From NCBI GenBank assembly GCA_919902925.1, contig CAKKRZ010000071.1, positions 1 to 36,705 on the forward strand: a stretch of DNA of 36,705 nucleotides, read 5' to 3'. Both the position numbers and the translations under genes were made by a program. The first letter of the stretch is position 1; each line of letters opens with the position of its first letter. Positions 1-8,977 of the stretch are shown here, piece by piece. The notes beneath the pieces are model-generated. The model had not been told where the DNA came from. It searched no databases and worked only from the letters and a program-made list of their open reading frames with translations. This DNA is from Acidiferrobacterales bacterium. Lineage in GTDB: Bacteria > Pseudomonadota > Gammaproteobacteria > Acidiferrobacterales > Sulfurifustaceae.

Positions 1-1
1 A

Positions 2-412
2 CTTATTCCCATCGAACGCCTGCGGCGCGCGCGCCTGGCCGCCTATGCCATGGGTGCCAGCATCCTGATCTTCGGCCTGGTCGATTCGCTGTGGGGGGCA
101 CGGCTGGGCCTGATCGCCATCGGCATCTGCGGCGGATTGTTTATGGTGCCGGTCAACGCCGCTCTGCAGGAGATCGGCCATCGCAGCATCGGCAGCGGCG
201 GGGCGGTGGCCTTGCAGAATTTTTTCGAGAACCTGGCCATGCTCGCTGCGGTCGGCGGTTTTGCGCTGGCCAGTTGGCTCGGTGCCAGTCCGGTCCCGGC
301 GATCGTCACCGTCGGCGTGCTGGTGCTGATCGCTACCTTCATCGTCTCGTGGCATCTGCCACCGGATCCTTCCACCCCCCGCGCCGGCGACAGCGACCGG
401 CCGGTCACCTGA
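2..412 (+). CDS. MFS transporter, LplT-like (lysophospholipid transporter), C-terminal part, truncated by window start
   Basis: Frame open from base 2: LIPIERLRRARLAAYAMGASILIFGLVDSLW...; hydrophobic TM segments and LplT-like 'PxExLRRARLAAYxMG' stretch. Confidence 0.7.
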   Translation, partial: LIPIERLRRARLAAYAMGASILIFGLVDSLWGARLGLIAIGICGGLFMVPVNAALQEIGHRSIGSGGAVALQNFFENLAMLAAVGGFALASWLGASPVPAIVTVGVLVLIATFIVSWHLPPDPSTPRAGDSDRPVT

Positions 413-434
413 TTACCCGCGGAGGAAACACGTC

Positions 435-1709
435 ATGGCAGCCCCCCAACAGCGCACCCACCATTACCTCGCCCGTTTGCTGGAACGTTTCGGGATGGAG
501 GAGCTGGCCGAGCGGCTCAGGCCAAAACCCGAGGTGCCGGGCAACGCGATTCCGCGCAATCCCTATCTCACCACCCAGGCGATCGAAGCGCGCTGGAAGC
601 GCATGAATGCCTCTTCCGCCTGTCGCGAAAATCTGCTCGACGCCCAGACCGTCGCCCAGATGAATGTCTACGAACGCAACATCGAGAATTTTATCGGCAC
701 CGTAAAGTTGCCGGTGGGTATCGCCGGCCCGCTGCGCGTGAATGGCCTGCATGCCCAGGGCGACTACCTGGTGCCGCTCGCGACCTCCGAGGCGGCGCTG
801 GTGGCTTCCTACAGCCGCGGCGCCAGCCTGTTGACCAAGGCCGGCGGCTGCACCGCCATGTTGCTCAACGAAGGCGTGACCCGCGCGCCCGGTTTCGCCT
901 TCCGCGACCTGATCGAGGCCGGCCGCTTCGCGGTCTGGGCGACGGAGAATATGGAAGCCTTCCGCGAGGTGGCCGCGTCCACCACCCGGCACGGCCGCCT
1001 GCAGGACATGCGCCTGACCATCGAGGGCAACCATGTCTATCTGGGCTTCGATTACCTGACCGGTGATGCCTCGGGCCAGAACATGGTCACGATCGCCACC
1101 GATGCCGTGTGCCAGCACATCCTCGAGCACACGCCGGTGAAACCGCAGTACTCGTTCGTCGAGGCCAATCTGTCGGGCGACAAGAAGGCGAGCGCCCAGT
1201 CGTTCCTGTCGGTGCGCGGCAAGAAGGTGAGCGCCGAGGTGCGCCTGCCCGGCGAGCTGGTCACGAAAATGCTGCACACCACCTCGCAGCGCATGGTCGA
1301 CTACTGGCGCATGTCGGCCATGGGCGGCGTGCTGAGCGGCACGATCGGCGTGCAGGGGCACTATGCCAACGGACTCGCGGCGCTCTACATCGCCTGCGGC
1401 CAGGACGCCGCCTGCGTGTCGGAGTCGGCGGTGGGCGTGACGCGTTTCGAACTCGGCGACGACGGATCGTTGTACGCCGCGGTCACGATGCCCAACCTGA
1501 TCGTCGGCACGGTCGGCGGCGGCACCGGGCTGCCGAGCCAGCGCGCCTGTCTGGAATTGCTCGGGCTGGCCGGGCCGGGCAACGCCCAGGCGCTGGCCGA
1601 GGTGTGCGCGGCGCTGTCACTGGCCGGCGAGCTGTCCATCATCGGCGCGCTGGCGGCCGGACACTTCACGCGCGCCCATCGCCAACTGGCGCGCGGCACC
1701 AAGGCATGA
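435..1709 (+). CDS. Hydroxymethylglutaryl-CoA reductase (class I-like)
   Basis: 424 aa; ENFIGTVKLPVGIAGPL, ATSEAALVAS (catalytic Glu), SGDKKAS (Lys), GQDAA (Asp), TVGGGTGLPSQ, AAGHFTRAH (His). RBS ggagg upstream. Confidence 0.92.
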   Translation: MAAPQQRTHHYLARLLERFGMEELAERLRPKPEVPGNAIPRNPYLTTQAIEARWKRMNASSACRENLLDAQTVAQMNVYERNIENFIGTVKLPVGIAGPLRVNGLHAQGDYLVPLATSEAALVASYSRGASLLTKAGGCTAMLLNEGVTRAPGFAFRDLIEAGRFAVWATENMEAFREVAASTTRHGRLQDMRLTIEGNHVYLGFDYLTGDASGQNMVTIATDAVCQHILEHTPVKPQYSFVEANLSGDKKASAQSFLSVRGKKVSAEVRLPGELVTKMLHTTSQRMVDYWRMSAMGGVLSGTIGVQGHYANGLAALYIACGQDAACVSESAVGVTRFELGDDGSLYAAVTMPNLIVGTVGGGTGLPSQRACLELLGLAGPGNAQALAEVCAALSLAGELSIIGALAAGHFTRAHRQLARGTKA

Positions 1710-2650
1710 CCACCGCCATGACCAATTTACTGACCGGCAACCGCTGGTGGATCTACCAGCGCGAGCGTTTCCCGCTCGTGGCGCACGGTCCATTGATTTT
1801 CGCTTTCAGCTTCTCGGCGGTAAGTTTCTCGGCGTTGTTGCGTGGTCATGACGGCTGGCCGGCCGGGCCGTCGCTGGCCGTGGCGTTCCTGACCTCGCTG
1901 TTGTTCTTCCTGCAGCTGCGCATCGCCGACGAATTCAAGGATGCCGGCGAGGATGCGAAATACCGTCCCTACCGTCCGGTGCCGCGCGGGCTGGTGCGTC
2001 TGCGCGAACTGGGCGTGATCGGCGTGGCCGGCGCACTGGTGCAACTGATGCTGGCGTGGTGGCTGTACGCGCCGCTGCTGATACTGCTCGCCGTCACCTG
2101 GCTGTACCTGGCGTTGATGAGCCACGAATTTTTTGCGCGCGATTGGCTGAAGGCGCGCCCGGTGACGTATCTGTGGACGCACATGCTGATCATGCCGTTG
2201 ATCGACCTGTACGCCACCGCCTGCGACTGGCTGCTGCAGGGGCAGACGCCGCCGGCGGGATTGCACTGGTTCCTGATCGTGAGCTTCTTCAACGGCATCG
2301 TCATCGAGATCGGCCGCAAGCTGCGCGCGCCCGAGGCCGAGGAGCGCGGTGTCGAGACCTACACCGTGTTGTGGGGACGGGCGCGCGCCGTTACCGCCTG
2401 GTTGGCGGCCCTGACCGTGACCGGTGTGTTCGCGGTGATCGCGGCGCAACGCATCGGCTGGCACTGGCCGATGGCCGCGCTGCTCAGCGTGCCGCTGGGT
2501 TACGCGCTGTGGCTGGGCGTGACGTTCGTGCGTGAGCCGACCACGGTTCGTGGCCAGCGGCTCGAACTGCTGTCCGGTGTCTGGACGCTGGTGTTGTATC
2601 TCGGCCTCGGCGCCGCGCCGATGTTGTGGCGCGCCCTGGCGGGAGGCTGA
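1706..2650 (+). CDS. UbiA-family prenyltransferase (integral membrane)
   Basis: ATGA overlap with HMGR stop; multi-TM; Asp-rich RIADEFKDAGEDAKYRPYRPVPRG and second motif NGIVIEIGRKLRAPEAEERGVETYTVLWG. Confidence 0.85.
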   Translation: MTTAMTNLLTGNRWWIYQRERFPLVAHGPLIFAFSFSAVSFSALLRGHDGWPAGPSLAVAFLTSLLFFLQLRIADEFKDAGEDAKYRPYRPVPRGLVRLRELGVIGVAGALVQLMLAWWLYAPLLILLAVTWLYLALMSHEFFARDWLKARPVTYLWTHMLIMPLIDLYATACDWLLQGQTPPAGLHWFLIVSFFNGIVIEIGRKLRAPEAEERGVETYTVLWGRARAVTAWLAALTVTGVFAVIAAQRIGWHWPMAALLSVPLGYALWLGVTFVREPTTVRGQRLELLSGVWTLVLYLGLGAAPMLWRALAGG

Positions 2651-2651
2651 C

Positions 2652-5312
2652 ATGCGTTATCTCGTCTATTCGGCTGATGACATCACCGGCATCGAACTCG
2701 GCGGCAAGGCCGGGGCCCTGCATGCACTGGCGGCGCACGAACTGCCGGTGCCGCCCTGGTTCGTGATTCGTCCGGAAGCGTTTTGGGCGAGCCTCGATCC
2801 TTCCTTGCGCACGGTGCTGGAAACAGCCGGCCGTGATGTCACCGGCGAGCTGGCTTCGCTGGCGCCGACGGCGGAGGTCGAGGCCGAACTGCGCGCGGCG
2901 CTCCGGCAACTGGCGCCGAACGGCGAACGGCTGGCGGTGCGCTCCTCGGCGGCCGGCGAAGACAGCAGCGGCGAATCGTTTGCCGGCCAGCTGGAGAGCT
3001 GGCTGTTCGTGTCGCCCGGCGACGTGGCGCGACGGGTGGCCGATGTCTGGCGCTCGGGATTCAGCGAGCGCGTGCTGACCTATCGCCGTGAACGCCGGTT
3101 AGGCGGCGCGCCGCCGGCGCCGGCCGTGCTGATCCAGCGCATGGTCAATCCGCAGGCGGCCGGTGTCGCCTTCAGCGCCGATCCGGTCAGCGGCCGGCGC
3201 GGAATCGCCGTGGTCGGCGCCGTCTATGGCGTCGGTTCGGGGCTGGTGTCCGGGGATTGCGACGCCGATACCTATTATGTCGACCGGGCGGGGTCCGTGA
3301 TCGAACGCCGTCTCGTCCGCAAGCTTCATGCCCACCGCCCGGACCCGGCCTCCCCGGATGGGGTCTCGCGCCGCCTGGTCGAGGAGGGGCTGGCCGATGC
3401 GTCGGTGCTCAACGACGAGCAGGTGCGCGCGGTCGCGCGTCTGGCGCGCGACTGTGCCCGGCACTTCGGGCGTCCCCAGGATATCGAATGGGCCATCGCC
3501 GAAGGCCGGCTGGTGCTGCTGCAATCGCGGCCGATCACTTCGCTTGCCGACCTGCCCGATCCGGAGGGCGTGCTCAACCTCTGGGACAACAGCAATATCG
3601 CCGAGAGCTACCGGGGCGTGACCACGCCCATGACGTTCTCGTTCGCGCGCCGTGCCTACGAATCGGTCTACCGCGAATTCTGCCGCCTGCTCCAGGTGCC
3701 GGAACACGCCATCGCCGCGCACGACACGGTGTTCGCCAACATGCTCGGCCTGATTCACGGGCAGGTGTATTACAACCTGCTCAACTGGTATCGCGTGCTC
3801 ATGCTGTTGCCCGGCTACCAGATGAACCGCCACTTCATGGAACAGATGATGGGCGTGCGCGAAGCGCTGCCCGACGAGCTGCTCGCGACCCAGGCGCCGG
3901 TCACGTGGCTCGATCGCGGGCGCGACGGCCTGCGTCTGTTGCGCACCGTGGGCGGCCTGATCGCGAGCCACTGGCGCCTGCCGCGCCAGATCCGCCGGTT
4001 TCACGCGCGGCTCGACGTCGCCCTGGGCGATCCGCAGCCCGCGCTCGCCGATCAGCGGCCCGATGAGCTGGCCGGGTATTACCGCGAGCTCGAACGCCAG
4101 TTGCTGACCCGCTGGGATGCGCCGCTGGTCAACGACTTCTTCGCCATGATCCATTACGGCGTGTTGCGCCGGCTCTGCCAGAAATGGTGCGGCGACGCCG
4201 ATGGCACCCTGCAGAACGACCTGCTGTGCGCCGAGGGCGGCATGATCAGCGCCGAACCGGCGCGCCGGATCCGCGCGCTGGCGGAGATCGCCGCGCGTGA
4301 CCCCGCGCTCGTGCGGGTGCTGACCGGGGGCGCGGTGCGCGAGATCGAACCGGCCCTGAACACCAACCCGGCGCTCGCCGCTGGCGTGCGCGGCTATCTC
4401 GACCGCTTCGGCGACCGTTGTCTGGAGGAGCTCAAGCTCGAAAGCGCCACGCTCGAGGACGACCCCCTGCCGTTCTACCGCTCGATCGGCCATTTCGCCG
4501 AGCGCCTGCAGCGCCAACCCGTGCCGGACGGGGAAGGGCAGGAGCGCGAGCGGCGCCGGGCGGCGGAGACGCGCGTGACGGAGGCCCTCAGCGGCCATTC
4601 CGTGCGGCGCGTGTTTTTCCGCTGGGTGCTGAAACATTGCCGCGCGCGTGTGCGCGATCGCGAAAACCTGCGCTTCGAACGCACGCGCCTGTTTGGCCGC
4701 GTGCGCCGCGTGCTGGTCGAGCTCGGCCGGCGTCTGCACGCGCTCGATCGGCTCGCCCACCCGCGCGACATTTTTTATCTGGAACTCGATGAGGTGCTGG
4801 CGTTCGTGGACGGCACCGCCAGCACCACCAACCTGATGGCGCTGGTGGCGCTGCGCGAGGCCGAGTTCAGCGGTTATCGCGACGCCGATCCGCTGCCGGG
4901 GCGTTTCGAGACGCGCGGCCCGGTCGGCCACGGTCAGGCCTTCCGCTCCACGGTGGCGGAGACTATTCCAACGGGCGACAGCCTGTCCGGCACCGGCTGC
5001 TGTCCCGGCGTGGTGCGCGGACCGGTGCGGGTGATCATCGACCCGCGCGGCGCGCAATTGAAGAGCGGTGAAATCCTGGTGGCGGAACGCACCGATCCGG
5101 GCTGGATCATGCTGTTCCCCGCCGCCGCCGGCCTGCTGGTCGAGCACGGCAGCCTGCTGTCGCACTCGGCCATCGTGTCGCGCGAGATGGGGCTGCCGTC
5201 GGTGGTGGGGCTGGCCGGCATCACCCGCTGGCTGAAGGACGGCGACTGGATTGAAATGAACGGCAGTACCGGGCGGGTGACCCGGATTGCGCCCCCGGGA
5301 GAAACGACATGA
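2652..5312 (+). CDS. PEP synthase / rifampin-phosphotransferase-like dikinase (ATP-grasp + middle domain + phospho-His domain)
   Basis: N-term GGKAGALHAL...PPWFVIRPEAF and RSSAAGEDSSGESFAGQ; AVLIQRMVNPQAAGVAFSADP; C-term GCCPGVVRGPVRVI...GSLLSHSAIVSREMGLPSVVG (His swivel domain), protein ends shortly after. Confidence 0.88.
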   Translation: MRYLVYSADDITGIELGGKAGALHALAAHELPVPPWFVIRPEAFWASLDPSLRTVLETAGRDVTGELASLAPTAEVEAELRAALRQLAPNGERLAVRSSAAGEDSSGESFAGQLESWLFVSPGDVARRVADVWRSGFSERVLTYRRERRLGGAPPAPAVLIQRMVNPQAAGVAFSADPVSGRRGIAVVGAVYGVGSGLVSGDCDADTYYVDRAGSVIERRLVRKLHAHRPDPASPDGVSRRLVEEGLADASVLNDEQVRAVARLARDCARHFGRPQDIEWAIAEGRLVLLQSRPITSLADLPDPEGVLNLWDNSNIAESYRGVTTPMTFSFARRAYESVYREFCRLLQVPEHAIAAHDTVFANMLGLIHGQVYYNLLNWYRVLMLLPGYQMNRHFMEQMMGVREALPDELLATQAPVTWLDRGRDGLRLLRTVGGLIASHWRLPRQIRRFHARLDVALGDPQPALADQRPDELAGYYRELERQLLTRWDAPLVNDFFAMIHYGVLRRLCQKWCGDADGTLQNDLLCAEGGMISAEPARRIRALAEIAARDPALVRVLTGGAVREIEPALNTNPALAAGVRGYLDRFGDRCLEELKLESATLEDDPLPFYRSIGHFAERLQRQPVPDGEGQERERRRAAETRVTEALSGHSVRRVFFRWVLKHCRARVRDRENLRFERTRLFGRVRRVLVELGRRLHALDRLAHPRDIFYLELDEVLAFVDGTASTTNLMALVALREAEFSGYRDADPLPGRFETRGPVGHGQAFRSTVAETIPTGDSLSGTGCCPGVVRGPVRVIIDPRGAQLKSGEILVAERTDPGWIMLFPAAAGLLVEHGSLLSHSAIVSREMGLPSVVGLAGITRWLKDGDWIEMNGSTGRVTRIAPPGETT

Positions 5313-6409
5313 GCACCGAAGTGGCACAACGCGCCGATTTTTCACGCATCCGTTACGCCCAGTGCTGGGAGGATGCCGATATTCTGGTCGAGGCGCTCGA
5401 CCCGAAACCCGGGCAGGTGTGCCTGTCGATCGCCTCGGCCGGCGACAATGCGTTCGCGCTGCTGTCGCGCGCGCCGGCACGCGTGATCGCGCTCGATCTC
5501 AATCCCGCGCAACTCGCCTGCCTGGAACTGCGCGTCGCGGCCTACCGCTCGCTCAAGCATGGCGAGCTGCTGGAACTGATCGGTTCGGTGCCGAGCCTGC
5601 GGCGCGACGGTCTTTACCAGCGCTGCCGCCGGGCGCTGTCAACGGAAGTGCGCGCCTTCTGGGACGCGCACCCGGGCGAGATCGCGCGCGGCATCGGCGG
5701 CGCCGGCAAGTTCGAGCACTACTTCGCGGTGTTTCGCCGTTTCGTGTTGCCGCTTGTGCACACCCGCGCCCGGGTCACCCGGCTGTTGCGCGGTGGCGAA
5801 CACGACGAACGCAACCGTTTCTATCGCGAAACCTGGAACAGCCTGCGCTGGCGGTTGCTGTTCCGGGTGTTTTTCTCGCGCTTCATGATGGGCCGCCTTG
5901 GACGCGACCCGAGTTTCTTCCGCTATGTCGAAGGCAGCGTCGCCACGCGCATCTTTGCGCGCGCCCAGCACGCGCTCACCGAACTCGATCCGGCCGAAAA
6001 TCCCTACCTGCAATGGATCCTGACCGGCCAGCACCAGACGGCGCTGCCGTTCGCGCTGCGCGCCGAGAACTTCGACAAGATCCGCCATCACCTCGACCGG
6101 CTGGAGTGGCGGTTGATGCCGCTCGAGGATTTTCTGGCCGAGGCCGGCCCGCGCGCCATCGATCACTTCAATTTGAGCGACATTTTCGAATACATGTCGC
6201 CCGACAATTACCACGCGCTGCTGGCGCGGCTGGTGACGGCCGGCCGCCCGGGCGGGCGTCTGGCCTACTGGAACATGCTGGCGCCGCGTTCGCGGCCGGA
6301 GTCCATGGCCGGCCAGCTGCGTCCGCTCGACGATCTCGCCGCCCGCCTGCACGAGCAGGACAAGGCGTTTTTCTACAGCCGTTTCGTGGTCGAGGAGATC
6401 AGCGCGTGA
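5309..6409 (+). CDS. DUF3419 / BtaA-like S-adenosylmethionine:diacylglycerol 3-amino-3-carboxypropyltransferase family protein
   Basis: ATGA overlap; RYAQCWEDADILVEAL, CLSIASAGDNAFALL, VIALDLNPAQLACLELR, FNLSDIFEYMS, motifs typical of the BtaA family. Confidence 0.85.
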   Translation: MSTEVAQRADFSRIRYAQCWEDADILVEALDPKPGQVCLSIASAGDNAFALLSRAPARVIALDLNPAQLACLELRVAAYRSLKHGELLELIGSVPSLRRDGLYQRCRRALSTEVRAFWDAHPGEIARGIGGAGKFEHYFAVFRRFVLPLVHTRARVTRLLRGGEHDERNRFYRETWNSLRWRLLFRVFFSRFMMGRLGRDPSFFRYVEGSVATRIFARAQHALTELDPAENPYLQWILTGQHQTALPFALRAENFDKIRHHLDRLEWRLMPLEDFLAEAGPRAIDHFNLSDIFEYMSPDNYHALLARLVTAGRPGGRLAYWNMLAPRSRPESMAGQLRPLDDLAARLHEQDKAFFYSRFVVEEISA

Positions 6410-7740
6410 TCCATCCGCTCATCGGCATGGCGCTGGTGCTGGCCGGACTCGGCGGCCTGCTGGCGACCGCCACCATGCTGCGCCAGCGCCAATGGCTGTC
6501 GGCGGAACTCGCCCGCAAGCTGGTGCACATCGGCATGGGCGTGCTGACCCTGTCCTTTCCCTGGCTGTTTCGCGAATCCTGGCCGGTGATCGCGCTGGCG
6601 GCGCTGGCCGTGGCCACGCTGCTGGTGGTGCGGTTGTTGCCATCGTGGCGACAGCGCGTCGGTGGCGCGCTGCACGACGTGGCGCGCCAGTCGCTCGGCG
6701 AAATCTATTTCCCGCTGTCGGTGGCCATCGTGTTTGTATTCGCGCGCGGCGAGCCGATGCTGTTCGTGGTGCCGATCCTGATCCTGACGTTTGCCGATGC
6801 GGTCGCGGCGCTGGTGGGCGTGCGCTACGGCGCGGCGCACTACACGACCCTGGAAGGGCGCAAGAGCACCGAAGGTTCGGTGGCCTTTTTTGTCGTGGCC
6901 TTCCTGAGTGCCCATGTGCCGCTGTTGCTGTTCACCGATGTCGGGCGCGCCGAGAGCCTGTTGATCGGGCTGACGCTGGGGCTGCTGGTCATGTTGCTGG
7001 AGGCGATCGCCTGGCGCGGACTGGACAATCTGTTCATTCCGCTCGGCGGGTTCGTGCTGCTCAAGGCCTATCTGGTCATGGGTGTTGCCGATCTCGCCGC
7101 GCGCCTGGGCGTCACCGTGGCGCTGGTGGTGTTCGTGCTCGGCTGGCGCGGCCGCACCATCCTGAATGACAGCGCGTTGCTGGCGGCGGCGCTCGCCGGT
7201 TATGCCAGTTGGGCGCTGGGCGGCTGGCAGTGGCTGGCGATGCCGATGGCCCTGTTCATCGTATACCTCCTGTTGCTCACGCCGCGCCGGGTGTTCGGCG
7301 CGGAGCGCGTGCATGACGTGCGCGCGGTGGTCAGCGCCACGCTCCCGGGGCTGACTTGGCTGTTTCTCGCCGGTAGCCCGGTGCTCACAGATTATTTTTA
7401 TCTCGCCACCTTGGCCTATGCCGCTTTCCTCGGCATGTCGACCCTGGCCTGGGCCGAGCAGCGTTTCCCGGGCACGCCCGCGCCGCTCAGGATGGCGGGG
7501 GCATCGCTGGCCGGCGGCCTGCTGCTTCCGCTGTACTGGGAGATCGACGGACCGTCCGTGGCGGGCGCATGGCTGGTGTTGTCGGGTATCGGCCTGACGG
7601 CGCTGGCGGTGGTGGTGTTCCGCGCGTGGCAACCGGCGGTGCACGATTGTCCGGGCGATAGCGCGCGCTGGTGGCGGCAGGGCGGTATCGCGTTTCTGGT
7701 CTCGACGGCGGGCGTGATCCCGCTCGCCTGGGTGAAGTAG
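6406..7740 (+). CDS. Dolichol kinase / phosphatidate cytidylyltransferase-like membrane protein with additional C-terminal TM region
   Basis: GTGA overlap with upstream stop; ELARKLVHIGMGVLTL, FADAVAALVGVRYG, GRKSTEGSVAFFVVAF motifs of the CTP-transferase/polyprenol kinase superfamily. Confidence 0.78.
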   Translation: MIHPLIGMALVLAGLGGLLATATMLRQRQWLSAELARKLVHIGMGVLTLSFPWLFRESWPVIALAALAVATLLVVRLLPSWRQRVGGALHDVARQSLGEIYFPLSVAIVFVFARGEPMLFVVPILILTFADAVAALVGVRYGAAHYTTLEGRKSTEGSVAFFVVAFLSAHVPLLLFTDVGRAESLLIGLTLGLLVMLLEAIAWRGLDNLFIPLGGFVLLKAYLVMGVADLAARLGVTVALVVFVLGWRGRTILNDSALLAAALAGYASWALGGWQWLAMPMALFIVYLLLLTPRRVFGAERVHDVRAVVSATLPGLTWLFLAGSPVLTDYFYLATLAYAAFLGMSTLAWAEQRFPGTPAPLRMAGASLAGGLLLPLYWEIDGPSVAGAWLVLSGIGLTALAVVVFRAWQPAVHDCPGDSARWWRQGGIAFLVSTAGVIPLAWVK

Positions 7741-7769
7741 ACGAGTTACGGCCATGTCCAATCGCTTGC

Positions 7770-7949
7770 GGGCCACATATGTGCTTGGGAATGAATTTCG
7801 CGATCAACGAGGCCATGACCGTGCTGGCGCGCTGTCTGGCCCACATCCGTGTCGAGCCCGTGGCGGGCGCCGCGCCGGTGGTGCCGCTCGCGGGCGTGAC
7901 CCTGCGACCGCGCGATGGCTTGCCCTTGCGTTTCCACTGGCGTGACTGA
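7770..7949 (+). pseudogene. Cytochrome P450 C-terminal remnant (heme-binding loop to C-terminus)
   Basis: In-frame translation GPHMCLGMNFAINEAMTVLARCLAHIRVEPVAGAAPVVPLAGVTLRPRDGLPLRFHWRD* contains the Cys heme-ligand loop (GxHxCxG) and P450-like C-terminal beta-region; no room for the rest of a P450 between 7740 and 7770. Confidence 0.75.
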
Positions 7950-7969
7950 GGCGGAACGGACAACCTGAT

Positions 7970-8977
7970 ATGCACCGGTTTCAATCCCTGCAACACGCGG
8001 ATGACTGGCAGCCGTACCGGGATTCGGTTTTATTGCGCGATGTCGATCCCGCGGCGCTGCTCCGTCAGCGGCCGGATGAATCCTGGCTGGCGCTGGACGC
8101 GCGCGGCGCGCCGGCGGCGCGTGCGTCGCTGTGGTGGAGCGAGGCACCGGCGCTCGCCGGCGAGCGCCTGGGCGCGATCGGGCACTACGGGGCGGTGGAT
8201 GCGGAGTCCGCGGCCGCGCTCCTGCATCACCTGAGCGCGCGCCTGCGCGCGCGCCAGTGCACACTCGCCGTCGGCCCGATGGATGGCAACACTTGGCGTC
8301 GCTACCGCTTCGTCACCGAGCGCGGTCATGCCCCGCCGTTTTTTCTGGAGCCCGAAAACCCGGCCGAATACCCGCAACACTTCCGGGACGCCGGTTTTCA
8401 GGTGCTGGCGAGTTACTATTCCTCGGTCAACGAGGATCTGGCGGTCGAAGACGGGCGCGTCGGGCGCGCCCGCGAGCGCCTCGGCGCGCAGGGCATCACG
8501 CTGCGTTCGTTGCGACCGGATGATTTCGAGAATGAGCTTGACCGGTTGTACGACCTGTCGGTCGTGGCGTTCCGGGACAACTATCTCTATACGCCGATTT
8601 CGCGCGAGGAATTCGTGGCCCAGTATCGGCAGGTCAAACCGTTGCTGGTACCCGGCCTGGTGTGTCTGGCCGAGGCCGACGGCGAGACGGTCGGTTACGG
8701 TTTTTGCCTGCCGGATATTTCGCAGCAGCAGCGCGGCGAGCCGGTCGATACCGCCATCGTCAAGACGGTCGCGGTGCTGCCGGGCCGCCGTCAGGCCGGG
8801 CTCGGCGCCTGGCTGGTGGCGGACGTGCAGCAGCGCGCCCGCGCGCTTGGTTTCCGGCGCGCGATTCACGCGCTCATGCACGAATCCAACCGCTCGCGCA
8901 ACATCAGCCGGCACACGGCGCAGAGCATGCGCGGCTATAGCCTGTTCGCGAAACGGCTGGCGCGGGAGGAAACGTGA
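7970..8977 (+). CDS. GNAT-family N-acetyltransferase
   Basis: 335 aa; VKTVAVLPGRRQAGLGAWLVADVQQRARALGFRRAIHALMHESNRS acetyl-CoA binding region. Confidence 0.75.
   Translation: MHRFQSLQHADDWQPYRDSVLLRDVDPAALLRQRPDESWLALDARGAPAARASLWWSEAPALAGERLGAIGHYGAVDAESAAALLHHLSARLRARQCTLAVGPMDGNTWRRYRFVTERGHAPPFFLEPENPAEYPQHFRDAGFQVLASYYSSVNEDLAVEDGRVGRARERLGAQGITLRSLRPDDFENELDRLYDLSVVAFRDNYLYTPISREEFVAQYRQVKPLLVPGLVCLAEADGETVGYGFCLPDISQQQRGEPVDTAIVKTVAVLPGRRQAGLGAWLVADVQQRARALGFRRAIHALMHESNRSRNISRHTAQSMRGYSLFAKRLAREET

Noticed and set aside
1109-2650. 513-aa + strand ORF reading into UbiA gene
   Set aside because: N-terminal ~200 residues are out-of-frame HMGR sequence; true start is ATG at 1706
2532-5312. 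Longer 926-aa version of the dikinase ORF
   Set aside because: Upstream extension overlaps UbiA; ATG at 2652 immediately after the UbiA stop fits MRYLVYSADDITG start
3099-5480. 793-aa minus-strand ORF opposite the RPH-like dikinase
   Set aside because: Antisense shadow ORF; composition (His/Arg/Gln/Ala-rich) and lack of motifs versus clear domains on the + strand
5287-7740. 817-aa fused ORF spanning DUF3419 and CTP-transferase region
   Set aside because: First part is out-of-frame with DUF3419; GTG at 6406 is the better start
6373-7776. 467-aa minus-strand ORF opposite the dolichol-kinase-like gene
   Set aside because: Shadow ORF rich in His/Gln/Arg, typical of reverse-complement hydrophobic codons
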